Positions 1 through 8,746 of a DNA stretch of 64,000 bases are shown one piece after another. Both the position numbers and the translations under genes were made by a program. The notes beneath the pieces were generated by a model. The model was not told the origin of the DNA. It did not search any database and worked only from the letters and a program-made list of their open reading frames with translations. The stretch is taken from NCBI RefSeq assembly GCF_039545035.1, contig NZ_BAABRO010000012.1, positions 1-64,000 of the forward strand, written 5' to 3'. The stretch's first letter is position 1. The number at the start of each line of letters is the position of its first letter. The stretch is from Novipirellula caenicola. Its GTDB lineage: Bacteria > Planctomycetota > Planctomycetia > Pirellulales > Pirellulaceae.

Positions 1-75
1 GTAAGGTGGTGTTCGGTAATAACTTGGTGGTTCTATTTTTGTTACAAATCACGCGGTTAAATTTTTTACTCTGTT

Positions 76-136
76 GTGGACGAGGCTAGGAATCCCGCCG
101 TGCCACTAAGTCGCTGGGATTCGTAGCCTCGTCCAC
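76..136. repeat. long near-perfect hairpin (repeat family F)
   Basis: The arms are 76-96 and 116-136. They pair over 21 bases with one mismatch around a 19-base loop. The arm reads GTGGACGAGGCTAGGAATCC plus a final C. A related half-arm, GGGATTCGTCGCCTCATCCA, recurs at 707-726. No T-run follows, so a simple terminator is unlikely. It is best described as a dispersed palindromic repeat. Confidence 0.75.
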
Positions 137-308
137 TACCTCCAAAGCGGGCCGACCTACGCCCATTCCGGTAAAGCTCTAGCGGAACGGCCCAAACGCC
201 ACCGGAGGGTTCGTGTCTTTCTGGAAACATTTTGAAGTGACGAAGTTAATTCCGAACGGTTCCTAAAGAACCATCGAATTTGGCACCAACCCTGTGGGGT
301 TTACTAGT

Positions 309-340
309 TGCAACCGGGCGGCTCGCGCCGTACCGCTACG
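309..340. repeat. fragment of repeat family C
   Basis: The bases TTGCAACCGGGCGGCTCGCG followed by CCGTACCGCTACG match one end of the palindromic elements at 14449-14526 and 57300-57383 and the fragment near 55600-55632. It is about one third of the longer copies. Confidence 0.5.
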
Positions 341-400
341 AAAAATTGAACAGGTTGTCTGCTAAACCTCTCCACCAAGTTCGAGGACCGCTGTTTCAGC

Positions 401-502
401 AGCAAGCGCATAGGCCGGAGGCCGAAACATGACCTGCCGTTGGTGTGAGCCAACGGTTTGAGGACGACCTGCCGTCGCGAGGCCGGAGGCCGACACACTG
501 AC
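401..502 (-). repeat. repeat family D, copy 1
   Basis: The reverse complement of this stretch matches 55422-55522 along its length. Shared blocks, in order, are GTCAGTGTGTCGGCCTCCGG, AAACCGTTGGCTCAC, CCAACGGCA, ATGTTTCGGCCTCCGGCCTA and CGCTTGCT. It contains two GGCCGGAGGCC palindromes and an inverted repeat CCGTTGGTGTGAGCCAACGG. A short fragment lies at 40497-40522. Confidence 0.75.
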
Positions 503-770
503 GGCAGAGTGTGTCGCCCGCTGGGCGATGTTTTCCCACCTCCGCTATCCGGTGGCTGACGCCACCGGCAGAGGATGTGTCGGCCTCCGGCCTTTAATCA
601 ATGCCACGAAATCAGCAGTCTCTTTGTCGGTGGAGAGGTGGCAGACGGCAAACGCACGCACGACCAGACCCGTTCCACTGTTTTGACGGCCAAAGCGAGG
701 ACAACAGGGATTCGTCGCCTCATCCACTACCGGGAAAACGACGGGTAGCAAGGCGGATGGGCGTTAGCGA

Positions 771-2738
771 TTACAGACTGCTGCTGGTCGCGTGCTCATG
801 CAGTCGGTTGGTTTGGTAGGCTTCGATCAGCCGCTCGAGCATCTCGATCCGATAACGAATCCGCTGGCCGCGTTCGGTATCACGGGTGCACCGTGGTTGA
901 TCGAAAACGCGAATTTCTTGAACCGAGGGCACGATGTCGATTCCGTCGCGGATCGCCGCATCGACCGATTCGAAATGATGATGTTCGGCCAACACGATTC
1001 GGTTCGGCTCGAGCACCAAGGTGTATCCGTAGTCGCCGTAAGCTTCGGAAAAAGCTCCGTCGATCGTGATCGCTTTGCCACTGCGTTTTAGCGGAGACTC
1101 TCCTTCTTCGACCTTGACCGGCACGTGCCCGTTGACGATCAATCCGCCCTCGGTTTCCATCCCAAATTCCGCCAACACCTTGTCGCAAAACTCGGTTTCA
1201 TGAATCAGCGAGAAGTAGGGGTCTTTGGTCTCGCGATGCGGTTTTTTGTCTGCAATGAAATCACGCTCGAGCGTCGCGATCCGGTCCTTCCCAAACAACG
1301 GTGACCGCGGCCCGCTCCAAAGGTACCAGAGGAAATCAAGATCCTCTTGGGCCGATTTTTCGACCGCACGACGGACCACTTTTTCGATCCCTTCAAACAA
1401 TTGGCGTCCCGCCAGCGGTTGACCGTCGACCATCAGCGGTAAAAACGAACCGTCGGCATCCACCGGTACGCAACCGTGAAAAATCAAACATTCGTCGCGT
1501 CTCAAATACATCGACCCGTGTCCGACCATGAACCGCATTTGCTCTTGCAGTTTCTGGCTATCCAAGAACGAGTGTTTCAAACGGGCAAGGCAGTCCGATT
1601 CCTCTGAGGTCAATTCATATGGGTTTTCGGGATCCACGGTCGGGAATAGGTTGTCGCGTAGTTCATAGGTGTTTCCGTCAATTTCGATCGTGCCACGACG
1701 ATAGTCGATTCGGTGCAACAAACGCCGATGGTCCAAGCCCCACTGCGGATTGCGTTGGATCAATTGGCCTTCGAGTTTGAACTGCATCACTGCCGCGGCT
1801 TTTTGCATCCGCGCCACCACTTCGTTGGGACGCATGCCCTCTCGTTTGGGCATAAAAAACGTAGCGGGATCGTCGGCATAGACGGTGCGTGCTAGGTGTT
1901 CAAGCGGTGTCAGCGGAACGCTATACCCTTCGTCCAATTGTCCAATCCGGCGATATCGCAGCGACACACGAAGCACCGTGCAAATCAACGCCTCGTTACC
2001 CAGCGATGCACCGAGCCACAACGCATCGTGGTTCCCCCAAATGAATTCCACATTGGGTTGCCGACGCGAATAGTCCACGACACGATCGCCGCGCGGACCG
2101 CGGTCCCAACAATCGCCCCCGATAATCAGTTCGTCGACGGCCAGGTTGCGAATCAAACGCCCAATCAAATGAATCAGATGTAGCGCACGTCCTCGCCGGA
2201 CCAGTTCATCGAGCATGGCACCGACGAATTCCGGGCCACGATCGGTCGAAGGCGAGTGCAGCATCTCCAACAGCAATTCGCTGTATTCACGCGGAAATAG
2301 ATTCGACGCTAACCGCAGACTGAAATTGGATACTAAATGACGCAGCAGCTCCAATTGCGACTTTAACATTCGCGCCGCGTACGTTTTCACCTCCTCGGGG
2401 CTCTTCAACGTGTGCCGTAGCCGCTCGGTGACTTCCGCTGGATAGAACGTCAGCTTCAGAAACTCTGCCAACTCATCCGCGTCCATCCTTCCCGAAAACA
2501 TCTCCTCAACCAGCGGGCGAAGCGTTCCCGAGGCGTTATTGATCACATGCTGCAGTTTCTTGTCTTCCCCATGAATGTCGCTGATCACATGCACCGCCCC
2601 TTTGGGCAACGTTTGCACGGCCGCAAGCCGCGCCACCTCGGCGATGGCCGCGTCGACATTGGGATACTTCGCCGCAAGCAGTTCCAGACCGGATAGATCC
2701 GCTTCGGGACGTTTAAAAGATAATGACGTATTGAGCAT
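771..2738 (-). CDS. fbp: fructose-1,6-bisphosphatase, class III
   Basis: A 655-residue cytoplasmic enzyme expected to hydrolyse fructose 1,6-bisphosphate to fructose 6-phosphate in gluconeogenesis. Its length is close to the roughly 640-670 residues of the Firmicutes-type class III family. The metallophosphoesterase signatures are visible in order: SDIHGED (D54, H56), GGDCWDRGPRGD (D209, D212) and WGNHDALWLG (N236, H237). There is no signal peptide. The ATG at 2738 is the first start, just before the conserved N-terminal region (YPNVDAAIAEVARL). It is monocistronic, 281 bp from the upstream transglutaminase gene in the same direction. The assignment is secure; regulation is not visible. Confidence 0.95.
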   Translation of the reverse strand: MLNTSLSFKRPEADLSGLELLAAKYPNVDAAIAEVARLAAVQTLPKGAVHVISDIHGEDKKLQHVINNASGTLRPLVEEMFSGRMDADELAEFLKLTFYPAEVTERLRHTLKSPEEVKTYAARMLKSQLELLRHLVSNFSLRLASNLFPREYSELLLEMLHSPSTDRGPEFVGAMLDELVRRGRALHLIHLIGRLIRNLAVDELIIGGDCWDRGPRGDRVVDYSRRQPNVEFIWGNHDALWLGASLGNEALICTVLRVSLRYRRIGQLDEGYSVPLTPLEHLARTVYADDPATFFMPKREGMRPNEVVARMQKAAAVMQFKLEGQLIQRNPQWGLDHRRLLHRIDYRRGTIEIDGNTYELRDNLFPTVDPENPYELTSEESDCLARLKHSFLDSQKLQEQMRFMVGHGSMYLRRDECLIFHGCVPVDADGSFLPLMVDGQPLAGRQLFEGIEKVVRRAVEKSAQEDLDFLWYLWSGPRSPLFGKDRIATLERDFIADKKPHRETKDPYFSLIHETEFCDKVLAEFGMETEGGLIVNGHVPVKVEEGESPLKRSGKAITIDGAFSEAYGDYGYTLVLEPNRIVLAEHHHFESVDAAIRDGIDIVPSVQEIRVFDQPRCTRDTERGQRIRYRIEMLERLIEAYQTNRLHEHATSSSL

Positions 2739-3019
2739 GGCAGAGCACGTGTGAAGAAAAGTAGCGAGGCAGCGATCGAAGAGGTCCCTGCAAACTCAGG
2801 CCGCAAGCCGCCGGTGCTGCTGAAGCCCATCCCGGGGTGGCAGCATGTTTCAGCCGAGTTTCTCGGGTTTCGTCCCCCCCTTAGTGTAATGGCATGAGCA
2901 CGCTCGAGGCTAGCGACGACATACCCCTTGCCGAATGAATCTGATCTTATTGGCAGCAGCCATCGGATTCGCGATACGGTTCGAAAACCGACGCGACTTT
3001 CGATTCCTGGAGCCGCGGA

Positions 3020-3877
3020 TTAGCTCTGCAATTGCGACACTTCGACTTCGACTTCCATCACCGATTTTGCTTGCCCATGATAGGAACCGGATACAGGCGG
3101 AATCCACTCGGGGTGCCGCGCGACAGCGACGGCGATATGATCGCCTCCGACACGCAGTCCGGCGGTCGAATCGAAACCACGCCACCCGGTGCCGGTTAGG
3201 TAGACTTCGCACCACGCATGCGTGGCGCCTTCACCAGGTGCCAAATTCGGATCATGTCGATACCCGCTGACGAATCGAGCGGCCAAACCGAGATGACGAC
3301 AAGCCTCCATGAAAAGGGTCGCGAAATCGCGGCACGATCCGGTTCCTTTTGACAGCGTTTCAGCGGGCCGTTGGACCCCGATTTCCTCTCGGCGGCCGTA
3401 TTGCAACCGAGCCGGAATGGCTTCATTCATTTGATTCAATAGATCCAGCGTCGGCAGCGACTGCCCCGGCTGCCAGAATTGCTCGATCCAATCCTTCAGC
3501 GATTCGGCGCCTCGCGTGAAAACCGGCAGCATGTACGGCAGCAAGTCTTCCCGCTCGCCAACGTCATATTGGAAGGGAAACTGTTGGACTCGGGGATCCA
3601 AGCGAACGTCGGTCGGTGTGTCCTCGTAATGATCGATCACGACTTCGCTGTCAAATTCAAGCAGATCCGCCTCTTGTTGAAACGTCACCACCGCCACCGA
3701 GTTTCCATGGGCGTCGCGATGCCAATGAATCGAATGTTCCGGCTGGATCCCTAACCGCGACGAGACAATTCGAATGTCGTGGCCCTCGCGTGGTCGCAGC
3801 ATCACCTTGTGTGCGTGTAACTTGACCGGATGGGGATATCGGTAACGTGTTTTGTGTATTATTTTTAGTCGGCGCAT
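3020..3877 (-). CDS. transglutaminase-like cysteine peptidase family protein (with N-terminal beta domain)
   Basis: A 285-residue protein with an N-terminal bacterial transglutaminase-like beta domain (about 1-110, starting KIIHKTRYRYPHPVKL) and a C-terminal transglutaminase core. The catalytic triad is visible: C182 in GSCRDFA, H220 in GATHAWCEVY and D236 in GFDSTAG. There is no signal peptide, so it is probably cytoplasmic. Family members are predicted peptidases or amide-bond transferases. The gene is divergent from a DUF2126 gene whose start is only 61 bp away. In many bacteria a transglutaminase domain is fused in front of DUF2126 or encoded next to it, so the two probably act together. 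Substrate is unknown. Confidence 0.9.
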   Translation of the reverse strand: MRRLKIIHKTRYRYPHPVKLHAHKVMLRPREGHDIRIVSSRLGIQPEHSIHWHRDAHGNSVAVVTFQQEADLLEFDSEVVIDHYEDTPTDVRLDPRVQQFPFQYDVGEREDLLPYMLPVFTRGAESLKDWIEQFWQPGQSLPTLDLLNQMNEAIPARLQYGRREEIGVQRPAETLSKGTGSCRDFATLFMEACRHLGLAARFVSGYRHDPNLAPGEGATHAWCEVYLTGTGWRGFDSTAGLRVGGDHIAVAVARHPEWIPPVSGSYHGQAKSVMEVEVEVSQLQS

Positions 3878-3938
3878 GTGTCAAGTTTATCGGACACAGG
3901 GTGCTAGAAACTACCCCTCGCGGCAAAACGAAGACTCG

Positions 3939-6038
3939 ATGGACTCAGAAGATGACGTGATGCAGGCATTGGCCGCACACGATGAAGCGGTGGCTCGCTG
4001 TGGGCGAACGATTTGGGTGGGTGCAGAACCGACCTACACCGACCGCAATGCAGAAACACCGCAGTGGTTGTTTAATGCACTGGGCGATGACAAACTCCAG
4101 CGGGGCCAGCGGATGCTCAAACGCGTCGCCCAGGCCAATCCCGGCGCGGCGGTATTGCATTGCGTCGGTCGTCAATACAGTGGTGAACCGTGCCCACGGT
4201 GGAGTTTGGGACTCTATTTGCGGCGTGACGGTCGCCCGATTTGGCAGGGGCCACCCGATGTGCTGTTAGTGAACCCGAAGGAGCCCGCGGAGACGCCGGT
4301 GGCTAGATCCGAAGCGTTTGCCGCGGCGCTGACCGGTGTCTTGAACTCATTTCAATGGACCGCCGCAACCCTCGACGCTCCGCTTACCCAGCGTGTCGTT
4401 TTTCGCACTGACGGCGAAGCCCCCGTTACGGATGTCACTGTCGAACCCCTGCTGAATCGACCATCGCTTCACGGTGATAAGGTCGAAGGAGCCGAAGTGA
4501 CCGATTCGCTTGCCGAGTCCGGAACCTACCTGGTCGTTGCTTCGGACGAGGCCGAGGGATTGCGAGTCGAGTTGCCTCGGGTCAGTGATGTCGCCGAGTT
4601 TGAGCGGTTGTTGTCCGCGGTCTCGACCGCGGCTCTCGAAGCGGAAGTGCCTGCGATCCTGCTCTCCGGCTTTCCGCCCCCCGTGGATTCGACCGTGGCG
4701 TGGACGACCATCACCCCCGACCCGGCCGTGATCGAAGTCAACATGGCGCCGGTCGGCTGCGCCACCGATCTGCTAACGCGACTGCGTGAGTTGGCCAACG
4801 CGGCGGATGCCGAGGGGCTATCGACGTACCGGTTGCAATACAATGGCGTCGAGAGCGATTCGGGCGGTGGCGGGCACATTACCTTTGGCGGCATCGAGCC
4901 TTCGTCGAGCCCCTTTTTGACCGAACCAAGTCTGTTGTCCAGTTTGGTGCGTTATTTTAATCGACACCCCTCACTGTCGTACCTGCATGCGGTCGACTCG
5001 GTTGGCTCGGACAGCCAGGCGCCGCGGGTCGATGAAACGCTCTCGCAAGCATTGCCGGAGCTGTCACTTGCACTCGAGCTGCTCAGCCGCGTCGAAAACC
5101 CGCTGCCAGAGACCATTTGGGGAACGCTGGCGCCGTTCTTGTCCGATCCTTCGGGGAACAGCCACCGTGCCGAGATCAATATCGAGAAACTAGCGAATCC
5201 GTATCTGGGCGGTCGTGGACGACTCGGCTTGGTCGAATTTCGTGCGTTGCGAATGGCAGCCGATCCCGAGACGATGGCGTCACTGGCCGCGCTGCTTCGT
5301 GCGATCGTCGCCATGTTGGCCGAGCATCCTTCGTCCGAACCGCTGATCGATTGGGGCGAATCACTACACCAACGATTCTCGCTGCCGTATTACTTGCACC
5401 GTGACCTCAAAGAAGTGCTCGCCGATTTGCAAACGCAAGGCTTCGGGTTGGCCCCGCCGCTGGTTGACCGCGTGCTTTGCGATCAACATCGCGTTTTGAA
5501 AGAGTGTCAGCTGGGGGAACTGAGAGTGGAGCTACGTCGTGCACTGGAGTTTTGGCCGCTGGTGGGTGACGTTGCCACGCAAGAACGAGGCGGATCGCGA
5601 CTGATCGATTCAAGCACCTCGCGGATTGAGATCCGATTGCGATCCGCCAATACCGAATCGCTTGCCGATTGGACGGTGTCGGTTGCCGATTGGATCATTC
5701 CGCTGCAGCAGGAAGCCGACGACGAAGGATCGTTGCGATTGGCGGGGCTGCGTTATCGCAGCTTTGTACCGTTGGCCGGACTGCATCCCACGCTCGGCGC
5801 CCAGTCGCCGCTGACATTGACTCTATCGCATCCCATCGAGGGCACATGGAACATCACGATCCACGAGTGGCATCCGTTGGGCGAACCGTATCCGGGGTTG
5901 CCATCGACCATCGATGAAGCACGCGAACGACGCGCGGCGCGATGCGTGGTCCAAAGCAACGACAATCCCCCCGCTGCGCTGACAGCGCCACCAGCCGAAG
6001 CCGTCGGTGAATGTGTCGTTGACCTACGCTGGCAGTAA
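3939..6038 (+). CDS. DUF2126 protein lacking the usual transglutaminase domain
   Basis: The 699-residue product matches the DUF2126 region of large transglutaminase-DUF2126 proteins. Conserved blocks are VGAEPTYTD near the start, PRWSLGLYLRRDGRPIWQ, IEVNMAPVG (about residue 265), GGGGHITFGG (H313), NRHPSLSYL and RLGLVEFRALRM. The last blocks recall glutamine-synthetase/GCS2-type carboxylate-amine ligases; I recall such a proposal for the family but cannot verify it here. Usual fusions are about 1100 residues. Here the transglutaminase part is missing and a separate transglutaminase gene is divergent. I chose the ATG at 3939 because family similarity begins at AAHDEAVARCG; a TTG at 3852 would overlap the divergent gene. 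The stop lies in an 18-bp tandem duplication. Confidence 0.85.
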   Translation: MDSEDDVMQALAAHDEAVARCGRTIWVGAEPTYTDRNAETPQWLFNALGDDKLQRGQRMLKRVAQANPGAAVLHCVGRQYSGEPCPRWSLGLYLRRDGRPIWQGPPDVLLVNPKEPAETPVARSEAFAAALTGVLNSFQWTAATLDAPLTQRVVFRTDGEAPVTDVTVEPLLNRPSLHGDKVEGAEVTDSLAESGTYLVVASDEAEGLRVELPRVSDVAEFERLLSAVSTAALEAEVPAILLSGFPPPVDSTVAWTTITPDPAVIEVNMAPVGCATDLLTRLRELANAADAEGLSTYRLQYNGVESDSGGGGHITFGGIEPSSSPFLTEPSLLSSLVRYFNRHPSLSYLHAVDSVGSDSQAPRVDETLSQALPELSLALELLSRVENPLPETIWGTLAPFLSDPSGNSHRAEINIEKLANPYLGGRGRLGLVEFRALRMAADPETMASLAALLRAIVAMLAEHPSSEPLIDWGESLHQRFSLPYYLHRDLKEVLADLQTQGFGLAPPLVDRVLCDQHRVLKECQLGELRVELRRALEFWPLVGDVATQERGGSRLIDSSTSRIEIRLRSANTESLADWTVSVADWIIPLQQEADDEGSLRLAGLRYRSFVPLAGLHPTLGAQSPLTLTLSHPIEGTWNITIHEWHPLGEPYPGLPSTIDEARERRAARCVVQSNDNPPAALTAPPAEAVGECVVDLRWQ

Positions 6039-6062
6039 AGTCGGCGCTGGCAGTAAACTCGG
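6027..6062. repeat. 18-bp tandem duplication across a stop codon
   Basis: CGCTGGCAGTAAAGTCGG at 6027-6044 is followed directly by CGCTGGCAGTAAACTCGG at 6045-6062, differing at one base. The first copy contains the TAA stop of the DUF2126 gene. The second copy is outside the reading frame. Confidence 0.85.
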
Positions 6063-6168
6063 CATTCCCGCTGCGGAGTGTGGCAAAACCGGGTGGGTTC
6101 ACGCGTGAACGCGGGGCGTCACCTTCGGGCGATTGTCACCACGAGCGACTGGCTCACCGCGTTACCCG

Positions 6169-6903
6169 TCACCGTTTCGAATTGACATTCACTGGCGGGT
6201 ACAGCCATCGCTGAAACAACCATGTCAAAAATGGCATGATCCCCCATGTCATCATCGCAACGCTGATCGCGGCAATTCCCGCACTGCCAATCGCCGAAGG
6301 AAGTGGGGCAGCGTAGGGCTTCAAAAAGCCGACCAGCGGAAGCACGGCGGCGTAGACAGCGATCCAGACGACGATCGCCATCTTGTATTTCGGTGGTGCC
6401 GACGAATCGCTTCCGCTCGGATGAGGCAACTCGAACCAAGTTTCCAACCCGGTCAAGTGGTGAATGTCCGCCGGTTTACGCTCGAGTGGCTGCAGTCGCG
6501 AAACTTTCTCTTTGCGTTGATCCGAGTGATGCCAACGCTGCATGTTTTCAACCGAATCGAATTTGGAAATCACACGATAGTATCGATCTCCCGATTGCTG
6601 AGGCCGAAGTACCAGCGATCCCAAATGCCCTGGGAAACTCAGCGACGTGCGAATCAAATCGCCAATCGCCTGTTCCCACTCACGCTCGCGTCCCGCCTTG
6701 GGCAGCGCCGTCACAAAGATCGTGGCAGGCTGAGTGGATGCCGACGCAGCGACGTTCACGTCAGACTCTAGGTCTGGATTGGAGGAGGCCGCCATCCCAG
6801 CCGACTCGCGAACATCGTGCGGAACGCGGGTCGCAAACTCGTGGTTCGCTTGTCGCAGCGGCGAACCCGAGATCCGCGACGCCGTGTTATTCAACAAGCT
6901 CAT
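6169..6903 (-). CDS. ABM-domain (antibiotic biosynthesis monooxygenase-like) membrane protein
   Basis: A 244-residue protein. Residues about 60-155 resemble a dimeric alpha+beta-barrel ABM domain (FVTALPKAGREREWEQAI, then FPGHLGSLVL and YYRVISKFDSVENMQRW). Two hydrophobic segments follow (about 175-195 and 208-230), as in the COG3224-like group of membrane-anchored ABM proteins. The N-terminal 55 residues look disordered. Its ATG overlaps the stop of the upstream marR-like gene by four bases (ATGA), so the two are translationally coupled and very likely share regulation with the efflux genes. A role in quinone or xenobiotic handling is only a guess. Confidence 0.8.
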   Translation of the reverse strand: MSLLNNTASRISGSPLRQANHEFATRVPHDVRESAGMAASSNPDLESDVNVAASASTQPATIFVTALPKAGREREWEQAIGDLIRTSLSFPGHLGSLVLRPQQSGDRYYRVISKFDSVENMQRWHHSDQRKEKVSRLQPLERKPADIHHLTGLETWFELPHPSGSDSSAPPKYKMAIVVWIAVYAAVLPLVGFLKPYAAPLPSAIGSAGIAAISVAMMTWGIMPFLTWLFQRWLYPPVNVNSKR

Positions 6904-7376
6904 TGACGTTCCTCCTCGGCCAACGATTGGCGGGTCTTTTCCAATAGTGAAATCAGCTGCTTTAGCTCTTTTTCGGTCATCCGTTTCAGCAACGTCGATT
7001 CGAGTTTTTTCAGCAGCGGAATCGCTTGGTTGCAGACGGCTTCGCCCTGCTTGGTGATGCGAACATAAACGACCCGTCGGTCATCTCGGCACCGCTGACG
7101 CTCAACCAGTCCTTGTTTTTCCAGCCGATCGACGACGCCAGTGATTGCTGGCACGACTTGCACCATCCGCTCTTTGATCTCACCACAGGTGAGTTGCCTG
7201 CCCTCCGTTTGCAGGATACGCAGCATATTAAACTGAGTTAGCGTCAGATCGTGTTCACGAAAAAAACGCACTAGCCGGTTTTCCAGCTGGTCACCGGTGC
7301 GCAGCAAGCTCACCAAGGCTTCTTGCTGCACGGAAGCGAAGGGCTGTTTGCGATGTAGTTCGTTTTGCAGAGACAT
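6900..7376 (-). CDS. MarR-family transcriptional regulator
   Basis: A 158-residue protein with the typical MarR arrangement: dimerising helices at both ends and a winged helix-turn-helix in the middle (recognition region VPAITGVVDRLEKQGLVERQ, wing RDDRRVVYVRIT). The start is the ATG at 7376. Longer readings would run through the AT-rich palindrome at 7398-7418 that looks like the operator. It is divergent from an RND adaptor and pump, the classic layout for a ligand-released repressor of an efflux operon and of itself. Its ligand is unknown. Confidence 0.9.
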   Translation of the reverse strand: MSLQNELHRKQPFASVQQEALVSLLRTGDQLENRLVRFFREHDLTLTQFNMLRILQTEGRQLTCGEIKERMVQVVPAITGVVDRLEKQGLVERQRCRDDRRVVYVRITKQGEAVCNQAIPLLKKLESTLLKRMTEKELKQLISLLEKTRQSLAEEERQ

Positions 7377-7397
7377 GACGGGCTTTCGTTGTACTTG

Positions 7398-7418
7398 ACG
7401 TGTAATTATTTTACACGT
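7398..7418. promoter_or_regulatory. palindromic operator candidate for the MarR-like regulator
   Basis: The sequence is ACGTGTAA-TTATT-TTACACGT, a perfect 8+8 inverted repeat around 5 bases. It is in the 113-bp gap between the divergent marR-like gene (start 7376) and the RND adaptor (start 7490). Its size and AT-rich centre suit a MarR dimer. It ends 22 bp before the regulator's start, so binding could block both directions. Confidence 0.7.
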
Positions 7419-7489
7419 AAAACTTTTGGGGTCAAGCAGTGAACGCGGCGGAGCGTTTGCTGTGAAACGTTGCCTATCTACGGTGCACC

Positions 7490-8746
7490 ATGAAACCATT
7501 GCTCACTCTGTTGATTGCCCTGCTATTGGCGGCGGCTGGATGCCAATCGCAAGAAACGCCCCCCGCAGCGGCGCCGGCGATGCCCGCGCCCGAGGTGGAA
7601 ACGGCCGAGGCAACGACGCGAACGATCATTGATTATCGTGAATTCACTGGCCGCACGGCGGCGATGAACTCGGTCGAAATTCGTGCGCGGGTCAGCGGTT
7701 ATCTATTGCAAAGCCCCCGTTCCGCGAAAAGCAATCCGCCGCAGACAAGCGAGCCCACCGACCCTGATTCGTCAAACCGCGGCAGCGGAACCGATGAGGC
7801 GGCCGAAAGCGACAGCCCGATGAATCGTTCGATACCCGAGGTCAATGTCAACGAAGGCGACCTCGTCAAGAAAGGGGATCTGTTGTTCATGATCGATCCA
7901 CGGCCTTATGAATTGGCGTTACAGCAATCAAAGGGCTCGCTTGACGCTGCCGAGGCACGACTTGAAAGAGCGAACAAGGATTTGTCGCGATCCGAGGAAT
8001 TGCTCGATCGAAACGCCACCAGTGCGGCGGAATACGATCAAGCCGTTTCGACGGTCGCAGAGTTGCGCGGGCAGATCGATAACCTACGAGCCACGGTGGC
8101 ACGCAACGAATTGGATCTCGATTACACTCGCGTCCGGTCTCCGATCGATGGGTTGTTGGGGCGTACGTTGGTCACCAGTGGCAACCTTGTCGCGGCGGAC
8201 ACGACGATTTTGACCACGGTGGTCTCGGTCGACCCGATCTACGTTGAATTCAACGTCGACGAACAATCCGTCCTGGATTATCGCCGCCGTATGCTTGAAG
8301 GCGAAGTCAAGGATGCTCGCGTGACTTCGATCCCGATCCGCTTGGGGCTCGCCAACGAAACCGGTTTCCCTCACGAAGGCACGATCAATTTCGTCAACAA
8401 CATCACCGATCCAGACACAGGCAACACGCTCGTCCGAGGCCGATTCGACAATGATTCGGGGATCCTTTCGCCAGGCTTGTTCGCCCGCATCCAAGCCCCG
8501 TTCACATCAGAATACGAGGCCGTCTTGATCCCCACCAAAGCCATCGGGATGGATCAACAGGGGCGTTTTGTCATGGTGGTCGGTGATGGCAACAAGGTCC
8601 AGCGGCGCAGTATCAAAATGGGGGACAATGTTGATGAGATGACGGTCATCCGCAAAGGCATCAAGCCGGGTGAGACGGTGGTCACGTCAGGATTACAAAA
8701 AATCCGCCCCGGCAGCGAAGTGCGTCTTCAAGGAGCCAAGTCGTGA
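7490..8746 (+). CDS. RND efflux periplasmic adaptor (membrane fusion lipoprotein)
   Basis: A 418-residue AcrA-type adaptor linking an inner-membrane RND pump to an outer-membrane channel. It starts with a lipoprotein signal (LLLAAAGC, lipid-carrying C18). The lipoyl half-motifs VEIRARVSGYL and EGDLVKKGDLLF are present. Between them lies an insertion of about 43 residues (74-116) rich in S, P, D and N, where most adaptors have only a few residues. A coiled-coil hairpin (about 145-205), a beta-barrel and a membrane-proximal domain follow. Its stop overlaps the pump's GTG start by four bases (GTGA). No outer-membrane factor gene is adjacent, so a TolC-like protein must be encoded elsewhere. Confidence 0.93.
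   Translation: MKPLLTLLIALLLAAAGCQSQETPPAAAPAMPAPEVETAEATTRTIIDYREFTGRTAAMNSVEIRARVSGYLLQSPRSAKSNPPQTSEPTDPDSSNRGSGTDEAAESDSPMNRSIPEVNVNEGDLVKKGDLLFMIDPRPYELALQQSKGSLDAAEARLERANKDLSRSEELLDRNATSAAEYDQAVSTVAELRGQIDNLRATVARNELDLDYTRVRSPIDGLLGRTLVTSGNLVAADTTILTTVVSVDPIYVEFNVDEQSVLDYRRRMLEGEVKDARVTSIPIRLGLANETGFPHEGTINFVNNITDPDTGNTLVRGRFDNDSGILSPGLFARIQAPFTSEYEAVLIPTKAIGMDQQGRFVMVVGDGNKVQRRSIKMGDNVDEMTVIRKGIKPGETVVTSGLQKIRPGSEVRLQGAKS

Larger units (their letters stand above)
1..770. other. gene-free left end with palindromic repeats
   Basis: I see no convincing gene here. The short open frames lie inside inverted repeats and have no recognisable product. The stretch holds a long hairpin (76-136), a fragment of repeat family C (309-340), a copy of repeat family D (401-502) and a second half-copy of the first hairpin arm (706-732). 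It lies downstream of the reverse-strand fructose-bisphosphatase gene, so it is a terminal or intergenic spacer. Confidence 0.6.

Noticed and set aside
3852-3938. TTG-initiated N-terminal extension of the DUF2126 protein
   Set aside because: It would overlap the divergent transglutaminase start, and family similarity only begins after the ATG at 3939.
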